From an uncultured Helicobacter sp. (GTDB taxonomy: Bacteria > Campylobacterota > Campylobacteria > Campylobacterales > Helicobacteraceae), in the NCBI RefSeq assembly GCF_947367035.1, contig NZ_CANBCA010000003.1, forward strand, positions 1 to 64,000: a stretch of DNA of 64,000 nucleotides, in the 5' to 3' direction. Under the pieces are notes generated by a model that saw only the letters and a program-made list of their open reading frames with translations, made no database searches and was not told where the DNA came from. This document shows, piece after piece, positions 46,224 to 54,903 of the stretch (the stretch's first letter is position 1; every line of letters begins with the position of its first letter). The position numbers were made by a program, and so were the translations under genes.

Positions 46224-47963
46224 TTAAGTTTTTATTTCCTCTTTCTCATCTATTCCCATTTCTTTAGACTCTTTAATCGCTTCTAATGCGAGATTTGCAA
46301 GCATTGTTGCTAATTCACGACTGCCATTAAGAACATTATAAAGCCCGATTCCTTTCAAATCTGCTTCTATCGCCTCTTCATCAGTTTGAGCGATAATTTT
46401 GACTAAATGAGAAATATCCATTATATGACGACACGCTTTTTCAATTGCCAAAGGGGATTCCACACACAAAATAACAACTTTAGACTTTTCAATCCCAATT
46501 TCTTTAAACATCATTTTATCTGTAATATTGCCATAAACAATATTAAACCCCTTTTTCAACCCCTCTTCTACACGTTCATAATTAGAATCCACTACTAATG
46601 TTGTAACATCGCAACCACTAAAAAACTCTAATACTTTCTTACCTAAAGTCCCATATCCGCAAATCACAACTTCGCAATGATATTCCACTTGTGGTTTTTG
46701 ACTCTTTCCTGCCTTACTACCAATTTTTGCAATTTTTAGTGGAATTTTAAAGATTTTTAAAGCGGATTTTACACAAAAATCTAATCGGTCTAAAATAAAA
46801 GGTGTTGCAATCATAGAAAAAATAACCATTAAGGTAAGAAATTGATAAATTTCATCAGGTGTAATAGAAGCCAAAAATTGATGCCCAAAAATCCAATTTA
46901 AGATTCCACCCTCTAATCCTAAATTTAAGATTTTATGCTGGCTTGCAAGTAGAAAGATTGCGAAAGAAAACTCCCCGATTTGCGAAAGAGAAAGTGCGAT
47001 ACGCATTGCAACTTTTGCACCTCTAAAAAGACTCAAAAACGCAAACATAATTAAAGTTTTGATAAACAACATTATCGCAACGAGTATCAGCACAACCACA
47101 AAATATTTAGCCAAAAATATCACATCTACTTGCATACCAATAGTGATAAAAAATACTCCCAAAAGTAAATCACGAAAATACACCAATACACTTGCAACCT
47201 GATATTTAAAAGGCGAATTTGAGACAATCATTCCTGCCAAAAATGCTCCAAGTGAGAGAGAAAACCCAAAATATTTACTAAGGTAGGCTGAACCCAATAC
47301 AATCAAAAACACAGTCCCAACAAAAATTTCATCTGTTTTCATTCTAGCACTAGAACGCAAGACAATTCGTGCAAAAAATCTTCCAGGCAATATCAATAAC
47401 AAAAGCACAAGAACCGCTGAAATACCTGTGCTAAATAGCATTTCTCCCATACTTAAATCTTTATTGCTTAGCAATTTAATCATTAACAAAATCGGAATGA
47501 CTGCAATATCTTGAAAAACCAGAATCCCAACTGAAGCCGTTCCATAAGGTGTTTTTGTCTGATTGGTTTCATTTAAGCTCTTTAAAACAATTGCTGTGGA
47601 AGAGAGACTTACTGCACTTGCTATAATGATAGAAGTATCAAAATTAAAGCCTAGTAAATAATAACAAATTGCAAAAAAAACAAGGATAGATAATCCAATT
47701 TGCATTCCTCCAAAAAGCAATACTTCCTGCTTCATTTGTGTGATTTTCTTGAAACTAAAATCTAATCCAATCATAAACATCAAAAAAACGATTCCAAGTT
47801 CTGCAGCTTCGTTTAAATCCACAGAATCTTGCACACGCAATCCAAAAATATAAGCAGTGAGTGTCCCTGTAATAATATACCCAATAATTGCTGGAATTTT
47901 TAGTTTATTTAAAATAATCCCAGAAACTACCGCCATAGCCAAAACATAAATAATTATAAGCAA
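46224..47963 (-). CDS. KefB/CPA2-type monovalent cation:proton antiporter with TrkA-N domain
   Basis: The 579 residues comprise twelve or so membrane helices (about 1-390) of the CPA2 exchanger family, with GLDFSFKKI, SLSSTAIVLKSL and GVLVFQDIAVIPIL-type motifs. A cytoplasmic RCK/TrkA-N domain starts at VVICGYGTLGKKVLEFF near 435 with the acidic strand end VVDSNYERV. It resembles glutathione-gated K+ efflux systems, though Helicobacter lacks canonical glutathione synthesis, so the nucleotide or redox ligand is unclear. The start is TTG 47963. Confidence 0.9.
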   Translation of the reverse strand: MLIIIYVLAMAVVSGIILNKLKIPAIIGYIITGTLTAYIFGLRVQDSVDLNEAAELGIVFLMFMIGLDFSFKKITQMKQEVLLFGGMQIGLSILVFFAICYYLLGFNFDTSIIIASAVSLSSTAIVLKSLNETNQTKTPYGTASVGILVFQDIAVIPILLMIKLLSNKDLSMGEMLFSTGISAVLVLLLLILPGRFFARIVLRSSARMKTDEIFVGTVFLIVLGSAYLSKYFGFSLSLGAFLAGMIVSNSPFKYQVASVLVYFRDLLLGVFFITIGMQVDVIFLAKYFVVVLILVAIMLFIKTLIMFAFLSLFRGAKVAMRIALSLSQIGEFSFAIFLLASQHKILNLGLEGGILNWIFGHQFLASITPDEIYQFLTLMVIFSMIATPFILDRLDFCVKSALKIFKIPLKIAKIGSKAGKSQKPQVEYHCEVVICGYGTLGKKVLEFFSGCDVTTLVVDSNYERVEEGLKKGFNIVYGNITDKMMFKEIGIEKSKVVILCVESPLAIEKACRHIMDISHLVKIIAQTDEEAIEADLKGIGLYNVLNGSRELATMLANLALEAIKESKEMGIDEKEEIKT

Positions 47964-48052
47964 ATTATCTATTACGCACCTCTAAATTAAAATTTTGAAA
48001 TTATATCAATTCTATAAAATTTCTAAAGTTAAATTCAACTAGTAATTTTCTA

Positions 48053-48081
48053 TTTTATACTATTCTTTCACAAGTATAAAA
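48053..48081. terminator. Hairpin between cysE and kefB-like gene
   Basis: TTTTATACT and AGTATAAAA form a perfect nine-pair stem around an eleven-base loop, ten bases past the leftward cysE stop. The arm bases give short T-runs on both strands, so it could end cysE transcription. It also lies in the leader region of the kefB-like gene. Confidence 0.4.
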
Positions 48082-48090
48082 ATTTATGAT

Positions 48091-48789
48091 TTAAAATTTT
48101 ACTTTCAAAAATTCTTGATACAAAATCTCTAACTTCTTACGTGATTCTATATACTCTATATTTTTTGGTGCAACAGATTCCAATAGCTCCAAACGCTTTT
48201 GCAAATAATTAAAAAGCTGATATTGAATATCTGGAATCTTATTTAAATCATCACTCATTCCCTTAATGATATTTTTTGCAGGGATTCCAACTGCTGTGGA
48301 ATTAGGCGGAACAGAGCGAATCACAACAGAATTTGCACCTATTTTAGAATGCGCTCCAATGATAATATTTCCTAGGACTTTAGCACCTGCTCCAACAATA
48401 ACATAATCCTCAATTGTAGGGTGTCTTTTAGTGCGCTCCAAACTCACACCTCCCAAGCTCACACCTTGATAAATCACAACCTCATTGCCTACTTCGGCTG
48501 TCTCACCAATCACAACCCCGTGTCCGTGGTCAATAAATACACGATGTCCAATCTTGCACGCAGGATGAATATCCACATTTGTAAGCCATTGCGTGATTCC
48601 CATAAGGATTCTAGCCAATCCTTTAAATCCTATATCGTAAATCTTATGTGCGATTCTATAATGCACCAAAGCAATCAGTCCAGGATAATTAAAAAATAAT
48701 TCAATTTTAGAATTAATTGCTGGGTCTTTTTCTAAAATTACCGCGAAATCTTCTTTAATAGTGCCAAAAAGCGTTGTGGCATAGTTCAA
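48091..48789 (-). CDS. cysE: Serine O-acetyltransferase
   Basis: This enzyme acetylates serine for cysteine synthesis. The 232 residues have an N-terminal helical domain and a left-handed beta helix of hexapeptide repeats ([31 protein letters not shown] type sequence near 90-125, with the catalytic His in DHGHG). A C-terminal tail follows. The start is TTG, sharing TTGA with the speA stop codon (four-base overlap), behind the GGAGGGG of the speA end. Confidence 0.93.
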   Translation of the reverse strand: [232 protein letters not shown]

Positions 48790-50642
48790 GACTTTTCCCC
48801 TCCATTCTTGAATACCGTCCTTAGATAACCATTCTCACTAAGCATTATATAAAGTTGTCCCAAAACTTCTTTTTTAGCATCTTCTGAAATCTCCTTGCTA
48901 TCCTCCAAACGTTGTTTTAAGGAACGTTCAATTTCTTTAGTATCATAGTCCAAGTCTTCTAATACATCTAAAATTGTTTGAGATTCTAACAAGTTTTCAA
49001 TCTTATATCCACCCTCTTCTTCGTCAAATACCACACTAAATTCTGTTGGGTGCGTGAAAAGATTATGACGCATTCCAAGCACTTCTTGATATGCACCAAC
49101 CAAAAAGAATCCTACAAAATATTCTTCTTGATTTATGTCAATATCATGTAAAAATAAAGGGGCATTTTTATCAAATGCTACTTCACCATCACTATCGCAA
49201 GTAATATCCCAAAGACTCGCAGAACGAGTGGGACGGCGATTCAATCTGTCTAATGGAATCACAGGGAATTTTTGCTCTAATCCCCAATAATCTGGCAAAC
49301 TTTGAAAAAAACTACAATTTAATAAATATCGTTCCTGCACCTGCTCTTGAATCCGAATAATATCACTATGGTTTTTGTGCTTTAAAGTCTTAATAACTTT
49401 TTTAATAATCAAATGCACAAGCACTTCTGTATTGCTACGGTCTTGTAAATCAATATAACCCAAATCAAAGAGCGTAAGTAAAGATTCCATATGCTCTAAG
49501 CTATCGTGTAAATACTCTATGGCGTAACGTTCATTGATAGTATTATACAAATCAACAAGCTCTTCTACTAAAGGGGGATTTTTATCTTTTAAATGCAAAG
49601 ATTTTTCATCATAATCTTGGGAGAATAGTTCTAATACAGGAGCGATTAACACTGCGTGGCTTGCAGAAACATAGCGTCCAGATTCTATAAAAATATTTGG
49701 TTCAGGCTCTTTTTTGTTTTTCGCAATTTCTTTTAATGTAAAAACAACATCTCCGCTAAATTCTGCAAGTGTATAATTGCGATTTTGTTGATTTTCGTGC
49801 TGTGCATATTCTACAGCAAGCCCACCACCAATATTGACATTATTTAGATTCTTTGCTCCCATTTTACGGAGCTCTGCATAGATATTTCCTGCTTCTCTTA
49901 GGGCTTTTTTTAATGGAGAAATATCACTAATTTGGCTACCAATATGGAAATGAATCATTGTGAATTTATTAAGTAGGTCATTTTTTCTTAGTAATGAAAT
50001 TGCTTCTACGAGTTCACTTGCAGTTAATCCAAATTTAGAATTAATCCCTCCACTTTTTGCCCAAATTCCAATCCCTGTGCTATGCAATCGGATTCTAAGC
50101 CCAATCTTTGGATAAGGCTTTCCTAGTGTTTTAGCAACCTCAATAATAGTTTCAAGCTCATTTAACCCCTCAATCGTTAGAGTAATATCGTGTCCCATTT
50201 TCGCAGCAATAAACCCAAGCGAAATCATTTCTTTATCTTTAAAGCCATTTACCGTAATAGGAGCATTGTCATTAGTATAAGCCATTGCAATTATAAGCTC
50301 TGATTTGCTTCCTGCTTCTAATCCATAACAACGATGGGTCGTATTTTCCATCAATGGCAAGATAAAATTAGGATAATGATTAACCTTAATCGGAAAAACT
50401 GCTTTAAATTTGCCTTTATAATGGTATTCTTTAATAGAATTTTCAAAACTTGTAAAAATCTTTTCTACCTGCTTTTTCATCAAATGAGGAAAGCGCACTA
50501 AAAGCGGACCACGATAGCCCTCTTCACGCACTTGCTTAACAATGTTAATTAACGCTGGTTTAGATTTATAATTAACCTTTACCTGCCCATCTTCAATAAT
50601 AAAGTCATCTTTTCCCCAATATTCAATCCCATAATCCACCAT
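48786..50642 (-). CDS. speA: Biosynthetic arginine decarboxylase
   Basis: SpeA is a PLP fold III enzyme that makes agmatine from arginine for polyamine synthesis. The 618 residues include the PLP lysine in FKAVFPIKVNHYPNFI near 80-95, HFHIGSQISDI near 231-241 and the NIGGGLAVEYA glycine loop near 266-276. The EPNIFIESGRYVSASHAV block is near 315. Length is complete. It is translationally coupled to cysE and lies 21 bases after the small flagellar-like gene. Confidence 0.95.
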   Translation of the reverse strand: MVDYGIEYWGKDDFIIEDGQVKVNYKSKPALINIVKQVREEGYRGPLLVRFPHLMKKQVEKIFTSFENSIKEYHYKGKFKAVFPIKVNHYPNFILPLMENTTHRCYGLEAGSKSELIIAMAYTNDNAPITVNGFKDKEMISLGFIAAKMGHDITLTIEGLNELETIIEVAKTLGKPYPKIGLRIRLHSTGIGIWAKSGGINSKFGLTASELVEAISLLRKNDLLNKFTMIHFHIGSQISDISPLKKALREAGNIYAELRKMGAKNLNNVNIGGGLAVEYAQHENQQNRNYTLAEFSGDVVFTLKEIAKNKKEPEPNIFIESGRYVSASHAVLIAPVLELFSQDYDEKSLHLKDKNPPLVEELVDLYNTINERYAIEYLHDSLEHMESLLTLFDLGYIDLQDRSNTEVLVHLIIKKVIKTLKHKNHSDIIRIQEQVQERYLLNCSFFQSLPDYWGLEQKFPVIPLDRLNRRPTRSASLWDITCDSDGEVAFDKNAPLFLHDIDINQEEYFVGFFLVGAYQEVLGMRHNLFTHPTEFSVVFDEEEGGYKIENLLESQTILDVLEDLDYDTKEIERSLKQRLEDSKEISEDAKKEVLGQLYIMLSENGYLRTVFKNGGEKS

Positions 50643-50663
50643 TTCCAGCCTTTAAATTATCTC

Positions 50664-50924
50664 TTATGCTTGAATATCCAATAACGTTTGTAAGATGGAA
50701 TCCGCAGTTTGAATGCTTTGTGCATTTGCTGCCATACCATTTTGCACAATGATTTGCCCCACTGCACTTTGTGCCAAATCTACATTTGAAGCCTCTAAAA
50801 AACCTTGTGAAATAGAAACTGCAGCTTCATTTGCAGTTTGAACATTTGCATTAATTCCACTTTGTCCATTATCAAAAGCATTAAAACCACTATAAACTCC
50901 GATATTTTGGCTACTAATTTCCAT
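50664..50924 (-). CDS. Small protein with flagellar rod/hook C-terminal-like motif
   Basis: The 86 residues end in EASNVDLAQSAVGQIIVQNG and AQSIQTADSILQTLLDIQA. These closely follow the conserved C-terminal helix of flagellar rod and hook proteins (pattern SNVDLAEEMxxMIxxQxAYxANAKxIQTADEMLxTLL). The usual rod or hook body is absent and only about 40 residues precede it. GGGAG lies before the ATG. It could be a stand-alone axial-family fragment, a secreted filler or a regulator. A flagellar link is inference from the motif. Confidence 0.7.
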   Translation of the reverse strand: MEISSQNIGVYSGFNAFDNGQSGINANVQTANEAAVSISQGFLEASNVDLAQSAVGQIIVQNGMAANAQSIQTADSILQTLLDIQA

Positions 50925-51089
50925 TTTTCTCCCTGTATTTTTTAAAGATTCTAAAACTATAACGAAAAAATCTAAAATTTATTTTTAAAATTAAAATTTT
51001 TATGGAAAGTTCTTACGAGAAATAAAATAAATTGTGATAAAAGATAGATTCAATGTAGCTGCAAATTACAAAAGAAGAGAAAGCTAGGC

Positions 51090-51105
51090 AATGGCTTACG
51101 CCATT
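51090..51105 (-). terminator. Hairpin overlapping the stop of the 61-residue gene
   Basis: On the minus strand AATGGC, a four-base loop and GCCATT form a six-pair stem that includes the stop codon. It is followed by a pyrimidine-rich stretch (CTTTCTCTTCTTTT). Weak intrinsic terminator, or an RNA-stabilising structure. Confidence 0.4.
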
Positions 51106-51281
51106 ACACTAAAACCACTAAAATAATCTGCATTTGCTACTTGTTGTGTTTGCTGATTTTGTTCTTGCATTCTTGTTTCTTGAGCTTGTTGTGCCTGTTG
51201 TGTCTGAGATTGAGATTCTAAACTTGCTTGTGAGCCATAGTTCGAATAACTTGAATAACTACTAATGCTTGTTGTATCCAT
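51096..51281 (-). CDS. Gln/Ser-rich small protein of unknown function
   Basis: I do not recognise this 61-residue protein. It is low-complexity: Ser/Tyr repeats (SSYSSYSNYGSQ) then Gln-rich stretches (QTQQAQQAQETRMQEQNQQTQQ), ending NADYFSGFSVMA. There is no signal peptide or membrane segment. It is believable as a gene because AAAGGAG sits correctly before the ATG and a TTTTGCTATAAT extended -10 lies 25 bases upstream of that codon. It sits between slt and the flagellar-like small gene. Confidence 0.6.
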   Translation of the reverse strand: MDTTSISSYSSYSNYGSQASLESQSQTQQAQQAQETRMQEQNQQTQQVANADYFSGFSVMA

Positions 51282-51305
51282 TGTTGCTCCTTTATTATTT
51301 TCATA

Positions 51306-51311
51306 ATTATA
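51306..51311 (-). promoter_or_regulatory. Extended -10 for the 61-residue gene
   Basis: The minus strand reads TTTTGCTATAAT, a perfect hexamer with the extended TGC. The predicted start near 51299 leaves an 18-base leader with AAAGGAG. The element lies in the short gap after the slt stop. Confidence 0.55.
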
Positions 51312-51323
51312 GCAAAACTTCGC

Positions 51324-53114
51324 TCAATATACTAAACTTTGCTGCAATAAATCCAACATTTTCACTTTATTGCCAAGTTTATTTTGATAGATAAAATAAT
51401 TAGCTAATACTTTCTTACCATACACGCGTGATTCCTCATAAGGAATCATCTCCATACTATACCAAGGATCTAGTGAATTATTTTTCTTAAACAAATGATT
51501 TTTTCCAAGCAATCTACGCGTAAATCCAGGACCTCCATTATAAGCATACGCTACAAAAAGCGGGTGATTAAACTCTCGCAACAATGGACGCGTAAAATAT
51601 TCCGCATAAGGCACATTTACCGCTGGGTCAAACATATCAAAATATCCTACTCTATCCTCTTCTTTTAATTCTTTAGCTATGGCTTTAACATTAAAAGGCA
51701 TTAATTGCATAAGACCTAAAGCATAAGAAGTTGAGATTGCTGTTGGGATAAATAAACTCTCTTGTCTTGCAAGAGCGTAAAGCAAAGCTTGCTTATCTTG
51801 AGGAAATCTAGAAAACACTTCTTTATAGGGCATTAAAAAATACTCGGTGTCTTTTTGACGTGCGAGCCAAATGTAATGCGCTTTTGTCTCCTCACTATCC
51901 ACCTTTGCAAGTAATTGCTGTTTGCGTGATTGCGCTTCTTTCCCCTTAAGTTTTTTAAAAGAATTGCGGATATGCTCCCATTCAAAAGGATTTTTAAAAT
52001 TCCAATTTGCATTTTTTTGCTGCGTAGAAATGTCATAGACGAGATTAAATTTCGGTTTGGCTTCTATTATCTCAAGACTTGCAAGCACATAAATATCTAC
52101 AATTTTGGAATCACTCAAAATCTGCAAATATTTTTTATCTTGACTAGCCAAATATGCCCAAAAAGTTGCGCGATTCCTATTAAAAGTATGCTTTGCCTTT
52201 TCTTTTGAATGAACAAAAAACTTAAGAGCTTGTCCATTTTTTTGATACCTCATCGCATTTAATCCTAGATAAAAGGAACTCTCCGCATCTAGTATATTTA
52301 AAACCTCCTCTAAATTCAGTGTAGTAAGCGAACGATTAAAGTTTCCTAAATTTGTATTCATAATCATACTTTTGAGTGCGCGGTTAAAAGTCTCATTGCG
52401 TTCTTTTAATAATCTTGCTAAAGTTTCTTTTGAAATAGCAAAGTTTAAATGATTACGATAATTTTGTGAAATAGCAAAATAAAAATCTCCAAAAGATTTT
52501 GCATCTTGTGTAATCAGATGGGAAAAAGGGTCTTTAGAGGCTAAAATTTGTAGATTTCTAGCAAGTTTTTGATTGTGAGGCTGCACATTATGTGAAAGCT
52601 TTTTCAAGATTTTTTTATCTAAGGATTCCGCCTTTTTAGTCGTGAGTGCTAGAGCAATGCACTTAGTATCTTCTTTTAAAAGTTTATCTAAACTCATACG
52701 TTGGCAAATTGTTTTGCGCGAAAGAGTTTTATTGCTACCTTTTTTAAAATATAATCCAAAAAGTTTTGCATTTTTACGAATTGCAAGGTCATAAGCCTCT
52801 TTAGCTTCTTTGGGGTTAATATCTTGCTGCAAAAATAACCAAATATAAAAATCACGCGAAATACCCGCTGGTTGCTTTTTAAGATAATCTAAAGTGATCT
52901 TTTGATTCAATGTAGGGGCTGTGCTTATTTTTTTGGTTTGAGTGGCTTTTGTTTTGGAATCTTTCTTATTCACATTATGCTTAGAATCCTGTTTTTTAGC
53001 TGTCTGCTGCTTACCTGAAGTTTGGGGTGAGGATTGTTTGGAGTTCTGTTCTTTTTGCACAGTTTGTGCGAAAAGTGTGCTAATAAAAATTAATAAAATA
53101 AAAAGATTTTTCAT
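51324..53114 (-). CDS. slt: Soluble lytic murein transglycosylase
   Basis: Slt cleaves peptidoglycan glycan strands to anhydro-muropeptides in the periplasm. The 596 residues comprise a Sec signal (NLFILLIFISTLFA), a Lys/Gln/Thr-rich linker (to about 80), a long helical superhelix and a C-terminal SLT domain. The catalytic Glu is in ALARQESLFIPTAIS near 450, followed by GLMQLMP and VAYAYNGGP. In H. pylori, Slt affects flagellar motor function. The order gltX2, yggT, slt matches HP0643-HP0645. Confidence 0.94.
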   Translation of the reverse strand: MKNLFILLIFISTLFAQTVQKEQNSKQSSPQTSGKQQTAKKQDSKHNVNKKDSKTKATQTKKISTAPTLNQKITLDYLKKQPAGISRDFYIWLFLQQDINPKEAKEAYDLAIRKNAKLFGLYFKKGSNKTLSRKTICQRMSLDKLLKEDTKCIALALTTKKAESLDKKILKKLSHNVQPHNQKLARNLQILASKDPFSHLITQDAKSFGDFYFAISQNYRNHLNFAISKETLARLLKERNETFNRALKSMIMNTNLGNFNRSLTTLNLEEVLNILDAESSFYLGLNAMRYQKNGQALKFFVHSKEKAKHTFNRNRATFWAYLASQDKKYLQILSDSKIVDIYVLASLEIIEAKPKFNLVYDISTQQKNANWNFKNPFEWEHIRNSFKKLKGKEAQSRKQQLLAKVDSEETKAHYIWLARQKDTEYFLMPYKEVFSRFPQDKQALLYALARQESLFIPTAISTSYALGLMQLMPFNVKAIAKELKEEDRVGYFDMFDPAVNVPYAEYFTRPLLREFNHPLFVAYAYNGGPGFTRRLLGKNHLFKKNNSLDPWYSMEMIPYEESRVYGKKVLANYFIYQNKLGNKVKMLDLLQQSLVY

Positions 53115-53129
53115 TGACTTCCTTATAAT

Positions 53130-53423
53130 TTAAATGCTATTTGCCAATCCAAAAAGTAACTTCACAGCAAATAAATCTATAAATTTCAGTGCTAAAATCA
53201 CTATGATAGGCGCAATATCAATACCTCCAATTGATGTAGGAATGACTTGACGAATCTTTGCATAAACAGGCTCAGTTAGTTTATAAAGAACCTGCACGAT
53301 AGGATTATAAGGGTCAGGACGCACCCAAGTAATCAGTGCTGCAATAATAACTACCCAAATATAGATATTTATTACCATACTTAAAATCTGCGCAAGAGCT
53401 TCAACAAATGTGCTTAAAACCAT
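53130..53423 (-). CDS. YggT family membrane protein
   Basis: The 97-residue inner-membrane protein has two hydrophobic helices (about 5-27 and 68-92) around the family motif WVRPDPYNPIVQVLYKLTEPVYAKIRQVIP. YggT proteins have been linked to osmotic tolerance and to organelle or cell division in other lineages; the molecular function is unknown. It begins one base after gltX2 ends and is followed by slt. Confidence 0.85.
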   Translation of the reverse strand: MVLSTFVEALAQILSMVINIYIWVVIIAALITWVRPDPYNPIVQVLYKLTEPVYAKIRQVIPTSIGGIDIAPIIVILALKFIDLFAVKLLFGLANSI

Positions 53424-53424
53424 C

Positions 53425-54798
53425 TTAACTCCTTACAATCTCTTTTAAATACAAACGCAAAATTGGGAATAAATCACTTAGCTCTGGACCCTGCACAAAG
53501 CCTGTGAACAAAAAACGCAAAGGCTTAAAAAACTTCTTACCTTTTAAGGCACTTTTTTGTATTGCACACTCCTTAAAGGTATCAAATGCACTTTTTGTCC
53601 AATCTTGTTCTTCTAACATTTTTAAAATAACTTTTTGCAAGCTTAAAATTTCAGCTTTAAACTCTACAACCTCAATATTTTGCGATTCTATTTCTTGTAA
53701 ATTTTTATTTTCTGCTAATTTTTGAATTTGATGCAAAAGTAATGCCTTTTTAGCAAAGATTCTATCCATTTTTTCTCTTATTTCATTTAAAGTGCTTGCT
53801 TCTTGCAAATAAATTTTTGCTAATGCCCCAATGGAAGAATCTTTATATCCTAAAAGCAATGCTAAATCTTGTTCATTTAGTCTTTTAAAATGCTCACGAT
53901 TAAGGAATTTTAGCTTATCAATATCAAAATGTGCTGGAGCTTTAGCAATCTTACAAATATCAAACCATTCTAAACATTCTTGCAAAGTAAAAACTTCACA
54001 AGGTGTTTTATTACCCATTAAAATAAGATAATTCACAATTGCTTGTGGTAAGAATCCAGAATCCAATAACCATTGCACGCTAGAAGCATTATCACGTTTG
54101 CTCATTTTTTTGCCCTCATCATTTAGCAAAATAGGCAAATGAGCAAATTTGATTTCTTTATCATAATTTAAATTTTTATGAATCAGCATTTGCTTGGGAG
54201 TATTACTCACGTGGTCTTCGCCACGCACAATAAAATCTACATCATAAAGCATATCATCTACGGCGCAAGCAAAGTTATAAGTAGGGATTCCATCTTCTTT
54301 TAATATCACAAAACTATCCACTTCATTGGGCGCAAACTGAATTTCCCCTTTAATGCAATCTACAAATTTCATTGTTACTTTAGAGCCACGCAGACGCACA
54401 ACAGGCTTAGAATTACTTCCTTTTTCTAACTCCGCCCAACCATCATCATACCGAAAAGCTTCGTGCCTTTCTCTTGCTTCATCTCGCTTTTGCTCTAAAA
54501 ACTCCTTAGTGCAATAACAATAAAACGCGCAACCCTTGGCAATTAAATATTCTGCAAATTGCCGATGACGTGGAAAATTATCACTCTGATAAACAAGATT
54601 ATCCCAAGTAATTCCAAAGAGATTTAATAAAAACATTATCTCTTTATCTTTACCCTCAATATTTCTTGCAGTATCTGTATCCTCAATACGGAGTAAAAAT
54701 TTCTCTTGTTTTTGTTTAGCTAAAATATAATTAAATACTGCTGCGCGCAAGTTTCCTGTGTGCATATCCCCTGTTGGAGAAGGTGCAAATCGTAGCAT
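53425..54798 (-). CDS. gltX: Glutamyl-tRNA synthetase, GltX2 type
   Basis: This class I synthetase has 457 residues. The HIGH-type motif reads APSPTGDMHTGNLR (HTGN) at the N-terminus, and KMSKRDNASS near 237 is complete. Its sequence and neighbours match H. pylori GluRS2 (HP0643), which specifically misacylates tRNA-Gln with glutamate for conversion by GatCAB. If this one is the same, a second GltX should exist elsewhere. It is a close match in length and motifs. Confidence 0.93.
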   Translation of the reverse strand: MLRFAPSPTGDMHTGNLRAAVFNYILAKQKQEKFLLRIEDTDTARNIEGKDKEIMFLLNLFGITWDNLVYQSDNFPRHRQFAEYLIAKGCAFYCYCTKEFLEQKRDEARERHEAFRYDDGWAELEKGSNSKPVVRLRGSKVTMKFVDCIKGEIQFAPNEVDSFVILKEDGIPTYNFACAVDDMLYDVDFIVRGEDHVSNTPKQMLIHKNLNYDKEIKFAHLPILLNDEGKKMSKRDNASSVQWLLDSGFLPQAIVNYLILMGNKTPCEVFTLQECLEWFDICKIAKAPAHFDIDKLKFLNREHFKRLNEQDLALLLGYKDSSIGALAKIYLQEASTLNEIREKMDRIFAKKALLLHQIQKLAENKNLQEIESQNIEVVEFKAEILSLQKVILKMLEEQDWTKSAFDTFKECAIQKSALKGKKFFKPLRFLFTGFVQGPELSDLFPILRLYLKEIVRS

Positions 54799-54852
54799 TT
54801 ATCCACCTTTTGATGCTTAAATTTAATAGTGGCAGATTTTAACATACACAAG

Positions 54853-54858
54853 ATTATA
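54853..54858 (-). promoter_or_regulatory. -10 box of the gltX2-yggT-slt transcript
   Basis: A perfect TATAAT on the minus strand in the 105-base gap between prmC and gltX2 predicts a start near 54846 and a leader of about 48 bases. Confidence 0.45.
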
Positions 54859-54903
54859 ATTGGCAAAAATGGCAAAGATTTTTTATTACTCTTATAAAAA
54901 CGA

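Noticed and set aside
53425-54798. Defective HIGH motif in the glutamyl-tRNA synthetase
   Set aside because: The HxGN form is normal for the GltX2 group, and KMSKR is intact.
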